Shown: positions 18,744 to 27,594 of the stretch, in pieces
Position numbering within the stretch: the stretch's first letter is position 1
How the letters are laid out: every line of letters begins with the position of its first letter
Notes under the pieces: generated by a model
Seen by the model: only the letters and a program-made list of their open reading frames with translations
Databases searched by the model: none
Told to the model about the DNA's origin: nothing
Made by a program: the position numbers and the translations under genes
Assembly (NCBI RefSeq): GCF_002174125.1
Contig: NZ_NEXX01000006.1
Location: 186,001 to 250,000 of the forward strand
Source of the DNA: Acinetobacter populi
GTDB taxonomy: Bacteria; Pseudomonadota; Gammaproteobacteria; Pseudomonadales; Moraxellaceae
Reading direction: 5' to 3'
DNA length: 64,000 nucleotides

Positions 18744-19850
18744 ATGGATGTGCGCACCAATATAGACTACAAAACCATCGTTGATCATTTAACGACAGCT
18801 GTGTTGTTGGTTCATCCAGACCTAACCGTCTATTATATGAATTCTTCCTGTGAAACTCTATTTGAAATGAGTTTCCTGCGCGTTCATAAACAATCAGTGA
18901 CACAATTTATCGAGCTATCCGACAGTAGTATCACGCTGGAACAGGCACTAAACAAAACCTTGCAAACTGGTCAACCCTATACCCATCGTGAAGCATTACT
19001 CAATATTGGTTTAAAAGACCGGTATGTTGATTATACCGTTTCATTGTTAACGCCCTTACCAACCCAACAATTGAGTCCATTACTGCTCATCGAATTTCAA
19101 CCGATTGATCGATTATTACGGATTTCCAAAGAAGAATTACAGGATCAACAACATCTGGTTGCACGGCAACTAATTCGAGGTGTTGCCCATGAGATTAAAA
19201 ATCCATTAGGCGGTATCCGTGGTGCAACACAATTGCTGGCTCGTAATGTCAAAGATCCGCATATCAGCGAATATACCGAAATTATTATTAACGAAGTTGA
19301 TCGCCTAAGAAATCTGGCCGACACCATGCTGGGTTCCAGACAACTGCCCAGTTATGAAGCAGTCAATATACACGAACCATTAGAACGGGTACGTTCTCTG
19401 GTGCTCAGTCAAACCAAGAATAAGATTCCAGTAAAGCGTGATTATGATCTGTCCTTGCCGGATGTCATTGCTGACCGTGATCAACTGATTCAAGTAATTT
19501 TAAATATTAGTGTTAATGCAGTACAAGCGATGACAGAGAACAAAGAGTTCTTTATCGAGCATAAGCCACAACTGATTTTCAGAACACGAATTCAACGTCT
19601 TGTCACCATTCAGGGTGTACATCATCGCAGTGCAATTCGTGTCGATATTGAAGACAATGGTCCCGGTATTCCACCAGAAATTGTGGAATCCGTTTTCTAT
19701 CCAATGGTGACGGGACGTGCAAAAGGCACCGGATTAGGACTTAGCATTGCACAAAATATAATGCGCCAGCATCAGGGTATGATCGAATGTCATTCCGAAG
19801 TTGGGCGTACCGTTTTTAGTTTATATTTACCTTGGGAGAGCAAATCATGA
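18744..19850 (+). CDS. glnL: Nitrogen regulation sensor histidine kinase NtrB (GlnL)
   Basis: NtrB senses nitrogen status through PII and phosphorylates or dephosphorylates NtrC. The 368-aa soluble protein has an N-terminal PAS domain (about residues 10-120), the phosphoacceptor histidine H149 in GVAHEIKNPLGGIRGATQL, and a GHKL ATPase domain with the N box NISVNAVQAM, DNGPGIPPE and GTGLGLSIAQNIM. There is no transmembrane segment, as expected for NtrB. Its stop overlaps the ntrC start (ATGA), so the two are translationally coupled. glnA, often the neighbour in enterics, is not here. Confidence 0.95.
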   Translation: MDVRTNIDYKTIVDHLTTAVLLVHPDLTVYYMNSSCETLFEMSFLRVHKQSVTQFIELSDSSITLEQALNKTLQTGQPYTHREALLNIGLKDRYVDYTVSLLTPLPTQQLSPLLLIEFQPIDRLLRISKEELQDQQHLVARQLIRGVAHEIKNPLGGIRGATQLLARNVKDPHISEYTEIIINEVDRLRNLADTMLGSRQLPSYEAVNIHEPLERVRSLVLSQTKNKIPVKRDYDLSLPDVIADRDQLIQVILNISVNAVQAMTENKEFFIEHKPQLIFRTRIQRLVTIQGVHHRSAIRVDIEDNGPGIPPEIVESVFYPMVTGRAKGTGLGLSIAQNIMRQHQGMIECHSEVGRTVFSLYLPWESKS

Positions 19851-21328
19851 CACGGAACAAAATTTGGGTAATTGATGATGATCGTGCCATGCGTTGGGTC
19901 CTTGAAAAAACATTTAAAGAAGAAGGCTTCGATGTCACCAGCTTTGAAGAAGCACAAAGTGCTTTGGACTTGCTACCCAGCAATCAACCGGATGTGATTT
20001 TAACAGATATCCGCATGCCGGGTATGGATGGCTTAAATTTTCTCTCCAAGGTCAAAAGTAGTCACCCCGATTTACCTGTCATCATCATGACTGCACATTC
20101 GGATCTTGAATCTGCTGTTTCAAGTTATCAAACTGGTGCTTTTGAATACCTTCCTAAACCTTTTGATATCGATGAAGCTTTGGCACTGGTCAATCGCGCC
20201 ATCTTACATATCACCAAATTGCAGCAACAGGAAAGCACCAAAGCCAGTATTGCTCTACCATCCACTGAAATTATTGGTGAATCGCCTGCCATGCAGGAAG
20301 TATTCCGTGCCATCGGTCGCCTGTCACAATCGCATATTACGGTACTCATCAATGGGGAATCAGGGACGGGTAAAGAACTGGTCGCCCATGCACTTCATCG
20401 CCATTCCCCACGCAGCAGCAAACCTTTTATTGCCTTAAACATGGCTGCAATCCCAAAAGATTTGATCGAAACAGAATTATTTGGTCATGAAAAAGGGGCA
20501 TTTACCGGTGCCAACACGCAACGTCAAGGCCGTTTTGAACAAGCCAATGGCGGCACCCTGTTTCTAGATGAAATTGGTGATATGCCATTTGAAACCCAAA
20601 CCCGTTTATTACGTGTTTTGGCCGATGGTGAATTCTATCGGGTCGGTGGACATATCCCGGTCAAGGTCAATGTGCGTATTGTCGCTGCAACGCATCAAGA
20701 TCTGGAGAAATTGGTACAGGCCGGTAAATTCCGTGAAGATTTATATCATCGCTTAAATGTGATTCGTATTCATATTCCAAAATTAGCACATCGTAGTGAA
20801 GACATTCCAATGCTGGCCCAGCACTTTCTAGTTCGTGCAGCAAAAGAATTGTCAGTTAGTCCAAAAATCCTAAAACCGGAAACAGTGGAATACCTGCAAC
20901 AACTGCCATGGCCCGGCAATGTCCGCCAACTGGAAAATACCTGTCGCTGGTTAACAGTCATGATTACTGGGCGTGAAGTTTATCCGGATGATTTACCTTC
21001 AGAATTAAAACAAATACCGGTTGAAAGTAAAACTTCAACACCTTCATATAGCACCACGAATGCCCTACCAGTTCATAGTGAAAATATTAGCAATTTTGCT
21101 TGGGATGAACTATTAAGAGAGTGGGTCATGACCAAGTTACAAAGTGGCGAAATGAAGATTCTGGACATTGCTACCCCGATCTTTGAACGCACATTGATCG
21201 AAGCAGCCTTATTCCAAACCAAAGGCCGTAAACGCCACGCTGCGGAATTACTAGGCTGGGGCCGTAATACCCTGACCCGCAAACTCAAGGAGCTTGGCAT
21301 GGATTCCAGTGATGATGAGGAGGAATAA
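19847..21328 (+). CDS. glnG: Nitrogen regulation response regulator NtrC (GlnG)
   Basis: NtrC is a sigma-54 enhancer-binding activator of nitrogen assimilation genes. The 493-aa protein has a receiver domain with phosphoacceptor D54 in ILTDIRMPGMDG and the conserved lysine in LPKPF. The AAA+ domain has Walker A GESGTGKE at residues 170-177 and the sigma-54 contact loop GAFTGA. The C-terminal Fis-type helix-turn-helix is RKRHAAELLGWGRNTLTRKLKEL. I chose the ATG at 19847, which overlaps the ntrB stop; an ATG five codons upstream lies inside ntrB. Confidence 0.96.
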   Translation: MTRNKIWVIDDDRAMRWVLEKTFKEEGFDVTSFEEAQSALDLLPSNQPDVILTDIRMPGMDGLNFLSKVKSSHPDLPVIIMTAHSDLESAVSSYQTGAFEYLPKPFDIDEALALVNRAILHITKLQQQESTKASIALPSTEIIGESPAMQEVFRAIGRLSQSHITVLINGESGTGKELVAHALHRHSPRSSKPFIALNMAAIPKDLIETELFGHEKGAFTGANTQRQGRFEQANGGTLFLDEIGDMPFETQTRLLRVLADGEFYRVGGHIPVKVNVRIVAATHQDLEKLVQAGKFREDLYHRLNVIRIHIPKLAHRSEDIPMLAQHFLVRAAKELSVSPKILKPETVEYLQQLPWPGNVRQLENTCRWLTVMITGREVYPDDLPSELKQIPVESKTSTPSYSTTNALPVHSENISNFAWDELLREWVMTKLQSGEMKILDIATPIFERTLIEAALFQTKGRKRHAAELLGWGRNTLTRKLKELGMDSSDDEEE

Positions 21329-21367
21329 AATCCACACTCACTAAAATTCATATCTTGCTTGTCTAGT

Positions 21368-21396
21368 AGTGCAGTCTTTTATTTGACAGATGCACT
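21368..21396. repeat. AGTGCA-N17-TGCACT inverted repeat around a candidate -35
   Basis: AGTGCA (21368-21373) and TGCACT (21391-21396) are the same arms as those upstream of ntrB. They flank a consensus TTGACA at 21383-21388, about 60 bases before the secreted-protein gene. A bound regulator would cover that candidate promoter. Confidence 0.4.
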
Positions 21397-21444
21397 TTTG
21401 AGCGATGTATCGTATGATTAGTCTGCTTATATAAGGATTAATTT

Positions 21445-22068
21445 ATGATACGTCGCTTTTTATTGGCTTGTATTTTATTGCTGAGTCCATTGTCTGTTTT
21501 TGCCACAGTCGGTGGCGAACAACATATCGAACTTTTAGGTTATGATACTCAGGAGCAAAAAGTTTATTTATTAAGACATTATGAAGATGGTCGTGCTCGT
21601 TTACCACAGCTCTATTATTTTGACTTACGCAATAAACAAAACGACAAACTGATTGAAGTAACGTCAATTTATATTGATCCCAAAACAGGAAAAGCTGATT
21701 ACGATAATAATGAGGTCGCTTTTAATAAAGAATTACAAAAAATTAAACGTCGTTTAAGCTCACTTTATCCACTCAATCCAAAAGTATTTTCAATTCAGAT
21801 CGATCATCAACAACAAGAATCCGTTCCAAGCTGGCACGATGACAATGAAACCGCCACAGCCTATCATTACGAATATTATGTTCATGATTCCAGTTATCAA
21901 AGCCAGCCACAAACTGCAATCAGTTATGCACCAGAACTCAAAATCAAACAGGCTTTTCGGATTCCAAGACAGAATAAAATTCTAATTACGGTAGAATATC
22001 TAGGTATTCCGTTTGAAACTGGCTATAACATGGAAGATCCAGTTCTGTTAAGTCCTAAAACAAAGTAA
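21445..22068 (+). CDS. Uncharacterised secreted protein
   Basis: I do not recognise a family for this 207-aa protein. It has a clear signal peptide (MIRRFLLACILLLSPLSVFA, cleavage before TVGGEQ), no lipobox and no later membrane segment, so it should be periplasmic. The mature part is polar with many tyrosines (LLRHYEDGRARLPQLYYFDL, YHYEYYVHDSSYQ) and looks beta-rich; it has no cysteine after the signal peptide. AAGGA lies about 7 bases before the ATG. It follows ntrC by 116 bases and has its own candidate -35 (TTGACA) inside an inverted repeat, so it is probably a separate transcript. Confidence 0.75.
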   Translation: MIRRFLLACILLLSPLSVFATVGGEQHIELLGYDTQEQKVYLLRHYEDGRARLPQLYYFDLRNKQNDKLIEVTSIYIDPKTGKADYDNNEVAFNKELQKIKRRLSSLYPLNPKVFSIQIDHQQQESVPSWHDDNETATAYHYEYYVHDSSYQSQPQTAISYAPELKIKQAFRIPRQNKILITVEYLGIPFETGYNMEDPVLLSPKTK

Positions 22069-22092
22069 CAAATAGTTTCTCCTTTATTCGGA

Positions 22093-22110
22093 ATATCGTT
22101 TAACAGATAT
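22093..22110. promoter_or_regulatory. Possible operator upstream of the TetR-family gene
   Basis: ATATC-N8-GATAT is an imperfect palindrome 68 bases before the TetR-family start codon. TetR-family regulators often bind palindromes in front of their own gene. The arms are short and A+T-rich, so the call is weak. Confidence 0.22.
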
Positions 22111-22177
22111 CTTCTATAAGGGATTTTTGAACTATGCTAAAATTAATTAAATATAGCAAAGGCTTGAATATCCATCT

Positions 22178-22825
22178 ATGAAATCTAGTACGATCAAACA
22201 ATCACCATGTACACAACGAGGCGCTGATCGGTGTTCATTATTGTTTGAAGTTGCTACAGATTTGTTTCTTCGCTATGGCTATGAAAAAGTCAGTCTTGAT
22301 CAGATTGTTGAGCATGCAGGCGGTTCAAAAGCCACCATCTACAAGTATTTTGGCAGTAAAAAAGGCCTGTTTATTGCGATCTGCCAGGAAAGATGCAATA
22401 AATTCACCCATCAAATTGAACTGGCCTGTCAGCGTAATTCCGTCGATATCCGCCAGAATCTATCCGAATTATTGTTTGATTTGTATAGTATTTTCGCTGA
22501 CGACAAAAGCACTGCCTTTGGCCGCTTGATTTTATTAGTTGCCCAGAATGATCAAGACCTTGCACAGCAGCTCTATAGTTTCGGTCCAAAACGTGCGCAT
22601 CAATTGTTAGCAGAATTATTACAGCAAGCACATGAATGCAACCAGCTCTACTGTACTCGCCCACTCGATTCCGCAATATACTTCCTGGGCTTCTTTCATG
22701 ATATCCATTGGCGTACCATGGTCGGCTTGCCCTTTTCAGAGCGGGATATGAATATCAAGGATCATATCAACTATATCGTTGATCGTTTTATCGAAGGTCA
22801 TCAAAACCCGGAAAAAATGCAATAA
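22178..22825 (+). CDS. TetR/AcrR family transcriptional regulator
   Basis: The 215-aa protein has an N-terminal TetR helix-turn-helix domain at about residues 18-65 (LFEVATDLFLRYGYEKVSLD, then HAGGSKATIYKYFGSKKGLF). The helical C-terminal ligand domain resembles the AefR-like TetR_C group. No exporter or enzyme gene lies beside it; the neighbours are the secreted protein upstream and argF downstream, both on the same strand. The regulated target is therefore unknown. The N-terminus carries two cysteines before the DNA-binding domain (SPCTQRGADRCS). Confidence 0.85.
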   Translation: MKSSTIKQSPCTQRGADRCSLLFEVATDLFLRYGYEKVSLDQIVEHAGGSKATIYKYFGSKKGLFIAICQERCNKFTHQIELACQRNSVDIRQNLSELLFDLYSIFADDKSTAFGRLILLVAQNDQDLAQQLYSFGPKRAHQLLAELLQQAHECNQLYCTRPLDSAIYFLGFFHDIHWRTMVGLPFSERDMNIKDHINYIVDRFIEGHQNPEKMQ

Positions 22826-22928
22826 GTATTTGCAATTGACTGGCAAATGCCTATAAACTATTCGATTCTTTTTTTCATCAACCCTCTCAAACTTAATTGT
22901 TTGTTATCAACAATTTTGTGGAGTAGCT

Positions 22929-23849
22929 ATGGCTCTACGTCACTTCTTAACTTTACGTGATCTCACCCAATTCGAACTCAAACAACTTCTTGCACGAGCA
23001 ACCGAACTGAAGCGCTTACAACACAAAGGCGAAATTTATCAGCCTTTCGTTGGCAAAGTCATGGGCATGATTTTTGAAAAATCAAGCACCCGAACACGTA
23101 TTTCATTTGAAGCAGGAATGAGCCAGTTTGGTGGTGATGCGATTTTTCTTTCTTCCCGGGATACACAATTAGGTCGTGGAGAACCCATTGAGGATTCGGC
23201 ACGCGTTATTTCTCGTATGCTTGATATTGTCATGATTCGTACCTTCGGACATGACATTGTGGAAAAATTTGCAGCCTATTCATCTGTACCTGTCATTAAC
23301 GGTCTGACTGACGATCATCATCCTTGTCAGTTACTTGCCGATATGCAAACCTATATTGAACATCGTGGCAATATCGAAGGCAAAACAGTGGCTTGGATTG
23401 GTGATGGCAACAACATGTGTAATTCCTATATGGAAGCTGCGCATATGCTAGGTTTCCAGCTTAAGATTGCTTCCCCGGCTGGTTATACACCCAATACCGC
23501 ATTGCTCAGTGAATTTGCCCACTGTGTCGAACTGGTTGATACACCAGAAGATGCAGCAGCCAATGCCGATTTAATCGTTACAGATGTATGGGCAAGTATG
23601 GGACAGGAAGAAGAACAAAAACTGCGTGAAAAGGCTTTTGCCAATTATCAAGTGAATGAACATCTGATGTCACTGGCACATAAAGACTGCCTGTTTATGC
23701 ATTGTTTACCTGCACACCGCGGCGAAGAAATTTCTGAAACCATGTTAGACCATCCAAATGCTGTGGTCTGGGATGAAGCAGAAAACCGTTTGCATGCACA
23801 AAAAGCACTGGTTGAATTTTTATTGAATGAAAATATTAAACGTAATTAA
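22929..23849 (+). CDS. argF: Ornithine carbamoyltransferase
   Basis: ArgF makes citrulline from ornithine and carbamoyl phosphate in arginine synthesis. The 306-aa length is typical of the anabolic enzyme. The carbamoyl-phosphate motif KSSTRTR is at residues 51-57, the HPCQ motif is in [14 protein letters not shown], and the ornithine-binding DxWxSMG loop is TDVWASMGQ. The catalytic cysteine lies in [17 protein letters not shown] sits just before the ATG. It is monocistronic, with a strong terminator downstream; argC is about 5 kb away on the other strand. Confidence 0.96.
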   Translation: MALRHFLTLRDLTQFELKQLLARATELKRLQHKGEIYQPFVGKVMGMIFEKSSTRTRISFEAGMSQFGGDAIFLSSRDTQLGRGEPIEDSARVISRMLDIVMIRTFGHDIVEKFAAYSSVPVINGLTDDHHPCQLLADMQTYIEHRGNIEGKTVAWIGDGNNMCNSYMEAAHMLGFQLKIASPAGYTPNTALLSEFAHCVELVDTPEDAAANADLIVTDVWASMGQEEEQKLREKAFANYQVNEHLMSLAHKDCLFMHCLPAHRGEEISETMLDHPNAVVWDEAENRLHAQKALVEFLLNENIKRN

Positions 23850-23876
23850 TTCTTTTATTTTTATGTTTGATGTACA

Positions 23877-23909
23877 AAAAAGTATCTGAAAATTTTCAGG
23901 TACTTTTTT
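23877..23909 (+). terminator. Rho-independent terminator of argF
   Basis: AAAAAGTATCTGAAA pairs with TTTTCAGGTACTTTTTT with one G-T pair, forming a long stem that ends in a T-run, 28 bases after the argF stop. Confidence 0.85.
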
Positions 23910-24021
23910 ATTTTAAGTTTCATTTTTTTATCCGTTGAATTATTCTACAAATACAAGATAAAAAATAAAGTTTTTCCTAAAAATATGATGACCTTCAAGC
24001 TGAGTACTAGAATATCCTTTA

Positions 24022-24480
24022 ATGGGCAAAAACAAAAAGAGATTTTTAAGTTAAACAACTGCGTCCAAATTATTTTAGAATTTTGAATCATCAGCAAGAT
24101 GCTATTGATGATGGTAATACACTAATTTTATCCAACAATATTTTAGATATTTATATATTGAAAATCCCACAACAGGCTGAACGCTGGCTTCATCAGCAAA
24201 ATCAATTTATTACCTAATTCGTTCAATCTCACTCCTCGTTAACACAGCGTAAAATTGAATTTTTAGCCGAATATTATGCTTTAAACCGACAGCAATAAAT
24301 GCCATGAATTTATTAAAACAACTTGATGAAAAAGATCAGGACGCAATTACACCAGAAAATTTAAAAACAAATCCCATATTTGCGAATATCCACTTTAGTG
24401 ATGAATTTCAATTCTGATTATTACAATATGATCAAAAATATAGCCAGCTGCAAAGAACAGGTTGTCAGCTTGACCTCTTA
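24022..24480 (+). pseudogene. Decayed gene remnant(s) between argF and ynfA
   Basis: The roughly 580-base space after argF holds coding-like sequence broken by stops and frame changes. From 24022 a frame opens as MGKNKKRFLS and stops; one frame over it continues as LRPNYFRILNHQQDAIDDGN, then ILKIPQQAERWLHQQNQFIT, an in-frame TAA at 24215, and QRKIEFLAEYYALNRQQ to a stop at 24298. A second stretch from 24304 reads MNLLKQLDEKDQDAITPENL, reaches an in-frame TGA, and continues as LLQYDQKYSQLQRTG. The residue composition looks like real protein. I do not recognise the family. It could be one or two former genes. Confidence 0.5.
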
Positions 24481-24490
24481 TAGTTTCTAG

Positions 24491-24838
24491 TTATCGGATA
24501 AATGCATGCGGCTGTAGAATAATAATCGCTGCACCGCATAAAACCACTGCCCCACCAACCATATCCCACCACGTTAAGGATACTTGCTCAACATAACGCA
24601 GCCAGATCAATGCCACACTGATATAAATCCCACCATAGGCTGCATAAACGCGCCCTGTTGCAGTGGGATGCAAACTAAGCAACCAAACAAACACTGCAAG
24701 GCTAATCATTGTAGGTAGCCAAAGCCATGCCGATTTATTTTCTCTTAAAATCAAATACGGCAGATAACAACCTACAATTTCTGCTACTGCCGTACAGACA
24801 AATAAAACAAACGTGATCAATAACCGACTAAAATCCAT
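24491..24838 (-). CDS. ynfA: YnfA family inner-membrane protein (UPF0060)
   Basis: The 115-aa protein consists of four transmembrane helices and matches the UPF0060/YnfA layout: [16 protein letters not shown], then [20 protein letters not shown], and a C-terminal [19 protein letters not shown]. The family is related to small multidrug resistance transporters, but its substrate is not established. It starts 3 bases after the clpA stop on the same strand and is probably read through from clpSA. Confidence 0.9.
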   Translation of the reverse strand: MDFSRLLITFVLFVCTAVAEIVGCYLPYLILRENKSAWLWLPTMISLAVFVWLLSLHPTATGRVYAAYGGIYISVALIWLRYVEQVSLTWWDMVGGAVVLCGAAIIILQPHAFIR

Positions 24839-24841
24839 TGC

Positions 24842-27115
24842 TTAAACAGGCTCAGTCCGGTGTTCTTCAATCACAGTAAGTTTTAAACCTTCATGATCAC
24901 TGTCTTTAGGTTGAATCGATACACTGACTGTTCCACCATTCACCAGATCACCAAACAAGATCATCTCGGCCAATGGTTTTTTCAGTTGGTCCTGAATCAG
25001 ACGTTGCATCGGACGTGCACCCATCAAACGGTCATAGCCTTTTTCTGCCAGCCAGTCCCGAGCATCCTGATCAACTTCAAGCACCACTTTCTTATCGTCC
25101 AGTTGTGCTTGCAACTCTGTAAGGAATTTATCCACCACAGAATCGATCACCAGTGTTGGTAAAGGTTTAAACTGAATCACACCATCCAGACGATTGCGGA
25201 ATTCCGGTGTAAATGCACGTTTCATGGCATCGGTATTGTCCAGACTGTTATCTTGTTCTGTAAAGCCAATACTGGTTCGAGAAATATTCTCTGCACCGAT
25301 ATTGGTGGTCATGACCAAAATAACATTTCTAAAGTCAGATTTACGGCCATTATTATCGGTCAAAGTACCATGATCCATCACTTGCAATAATAGATTAAAT
25401 ACTTCTGGATGGGCTTTTTCAATTTCATCCAGCAATAATACACAATGCGGTGTTTTATTGATGGCATCTGTCAACAAACCACCCTGATCAAAACCAACAT
25501 AACCAGGAGGTGCACCAATCAGGCGTGAAACTGCATGACGCTCCATATATTCAGACATATCAAAACGTACCAGCTCTACACCCAGCACTTTTGCCAGTTG
25601 ACGTGTGACTTCGGTTTTACCCACACCAGTAGGACCGGCAAAAATAAAACTACCAATTGGTTTATCTGGAGATTTTAAGCCTGCACGGGAAAGTTTAATG
25701 GCTGAAGCCAAAGCGGTAATTGCTTCATCTTGTCCAAACACCACACGTTTTAAATCACGTTCCAGATGCTCAAGTACAGATTTATCATCTTTAGAAACAG
25801 TTTTTGGCGGAATCCGTGCAATTTTGGCAACAACTTCTTCAATTTCCGTGACACCAATCTGCTTGGTTTCACCATTGGCATGCAAGCGTTGTTGTGCACC
25901 CGCTTCATCAATCACATCAATGGCTTTATCTGGCAAGAAACGTTCATGAATATATTTTACCGACAATTCAACCGCAGCTGTTAATGCTGCATCGTCGTAT
26001 TTCACATTATGAAATTCTTCAAACTTGGTTTTCAAGCCTTTTAAAATATCAATCGCTTCTGAAATAGTCGGTTCAACCACGTCAACTTTCTGGAATCGTC
26101 TTGATAAGGCATGATCTTTTTCAAAAACCTGACGATATTCCTGAAATGTCGTTGAACCAATACAACGTAAGGAACCATTTGCCAATGCGGGTTTAATCAG
26201 GTTTGATGCATCCATGGTGCTGCCCATAGAAGAGCCTGCACCAATAATCATATGGATTTCATCAATAAATAAAATCGCATGTGTTTTTTTCTTTAAGGCA
26301 TTTAACAGCTGTTTCAGGCGTTTTTCAAAATCACCACGGTATTTTGTACCGGCAACCAATGCCCCAATATCCAGACTGTAAATTTCTGCATCAGCCAATG
26401 GTTTTGGTGCTTGTCCCTTAACAATCAGCCATGCCAAACCTTCTGCAATCGAGGTTTTTCCAACCCCAGGATCACCAACCAGCAAAGGATTATTTTTACG
26501 ACGACGACACAAGATTTGTGCAGTACGTTCAATTTCTTTTTGGCGGCCAATCAACGGATCTGTTTTTCCGGATTGCGCTTCCTGATTAAGATTGACAGTA
26601 TAGAGTTCCAGTGGTCCAGCATTACCCGAACTTGCACTGCTATCTTGTTCTGTGTCTTCTTGTTCCTCTAGCGGTGCATCTTCTTTCTGTGCACCGTGAG
26701 AAAGGTACTGGGTCAGATTTAAGCGGTTAATTTGCTGACGTTTCAACAAATAGACCGCAAAGGAATCTCTTTCGGAATACATTGCCACAAGTACATCTGC
26801 ACCCTCAACCGCACGATCACCACCACTGGATTGCACATGAAAAATTGATCTTTGCAAAATACGATCAAAACTTTCTGTCGGATGTGGTGCCTGTTCACTG
26901 TTTTCAGGGAGTTTTGGCGTATGTAAGTCGATATATTCTTCTAATTCTTTACGCAACGCAACAATGTCTCCGCCACATGCTTTTAAGGCATTTACCGCAG
27001 AGTCATTATCCAACAAAGCCAAAAGTAAATGTTCAACAGTTAGAAACTCATGACGTTTTTGGCGGGCCATGCTAACAGCCAAACGTAATGATACCTCTAA
27101 ATGACGACTGAGCAT
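24842..27115 (-). CDS. clpA: ATP-dependent Clp protease ATP-binding subunit ClpA
   Basis: ClpA is the AAA+ unfoldase that feeds proteins, including ClpS-delivered N-degron substrates, into ClpP. The 757-aa protein has the N-terminal Clp repeat domain (residues about 1-140, starting MLSRHLEVSLRLAVSMARQKRHEF), a first AAA module with GDPGVGKTSIAEGL and a second with GPTGVGKTEVTRQL. An IGAPPGYVG pore-loop segment and a C-terminal D2-small domain follow. An acidic linker at residues about 145-175 separates the N domain. I chose the ATG at 27115, which has AGAGGT 6 bases upstream; nine further codons precede it in frame. clpS lies 10 bases upstream. Confidence 0.96.
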   Translation of the reverse strand: MLSRHLEVSLRLAVSMARQKRHEFLTVEHLLLALLDNDSAVNALKACGGDIVALRKELEEYIDLHTPKLPENSEQAPHPTESFDRILQRSIFHVQSSGGDRAVEGADVLVAMYSERDSFAVYLLKRQQINRLNLTQYLSHGAQKEDAPLEEQEDTEQDSSASSGNAGPLELYTVNLNQEAQSGKTDPLIGRQKEIERTAQILCRRRKNNPLLVGDPGVGKTSIAEGLAWLIVKGQAPKPLADAEIYSLDIGALVAGTKYRGDFEKRLKQLLNALKKKTHAILFIDEIHMIIGAGSSMGSTMDASNLIKPALANGSLRCIGSTTFQEYRQVFEKDHALSRRFQKVDVVEPTISEAIDILKGLKTKFEEFHNVKYDDAALTAAVELSVKYIHERFLPDKAIDVIDEAGAQQRLHANGETKQIGVTEIEEVVAKIARIPPKTVSKDDKSVLEHLERDLKRVVFGQDEAITALASAIKLSRAGLKSPDKPIGSFIFAGPTGVGKTEVTRQLAKVLGVELVRFDMSEYMERHAVSRLIGAPPGYVGFDQGGLLTDAINKTPHCVLLLDEIEKAHPEVFNLLLQVMDHGTLTDNNGRKSDFRNVILVMTTNIGAENISRTSIGFTEQDNSLDNTDAMKRAFTPEFRNRLDGVIQFKPLPTLVIDSVVDKFLTELQAQLDDKKVVLEVDQDARDWLAEKGYDRLMGARPMQRLIQDQLKKPLAEMILFGDLVNGGTVSVSIQPKDSDHEGLKLTVIEEHRTEPV

Positions 27116-27125
27116 GCTGTAACCT

Positions 27126-27581
27126 CTATTCTTGTGGCTCAATCTGACAAAGCAAAGGATGTCCTTGTGATCGAGCGTAATTATTTACTTGGTTTGCTTT
27201 TGTTTCGGCAATATCGCGTGGATATATGCCAGCAATACCTTTACCTTCATGATGTACAGTTAGCATTACTTGGGTGGCTCGGTCAAGGTCTAATGCAAAA
27301 TATTGTTGTAAAATTTCAATAACAAAATCCATTGGTGTGTAATCATCATTGAGTAACACAACCGCATATTGTGGTGGACGCTTAAGTTGTGGTGGTGCAA
27401 CCATGACATCAACTTCATGTTCACCATCATCATCTTGTTCTTGTAATTCAATAGGTTGTGCAGATACAGCCGTATTTTGAATATGCCAGTCGACCACGCC
27501 GGAGGCAATAAAATTTTGTCTTATATGTTCTAAAGCTTCGGGCTTTAATTTTCTAAATTGCTTTAACCATGAATAATACAT
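27126..27581 (-). CDS. clpS: ATP-dependent Clp protease adaptor ClpS
   Basis: ClpS recognises N-terminal degradation residues and delivers their proteins to ClpA. The core domain (residues about 68-145) has [20 protein letters not shown] followed by the helix with [16 protein letters not shown], matching the N-degron pocket. The protein is 151 aa, about 45 longer than E. coli ClpS. The extra N-terminal part has an amphipathic start ([20 protein letters not shown]) and an acidic stretch. It could be a genuine extension or part of it an annotation effect, but no better internal start with a ribosome binding site is obvious. Confidence 0.92.
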   Translation of the reverse strand: MYYSWLKQFRKLKPEALEHIRQNFIASGVVDWHIQNTAVSAQPIELQEQDDDGEHEVDVMVAPPQLKRPPQYAVVLLNDDYTPMDFVIEILQQYFALDLDRATQVMLTVHHEGKGIAGIYPRDIAETKANQVNNYARSQGHPLLCQIEPQE

Positions 27582-27594
27582 AAATTTCTAACTT

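Noticed and set aside
26782..27075. Plus-strand frame of 97 codons opposite clpA
   Set aside because: Antisense shadow rich in His, Gln and Leu, a typical by-product of the clpA codons.
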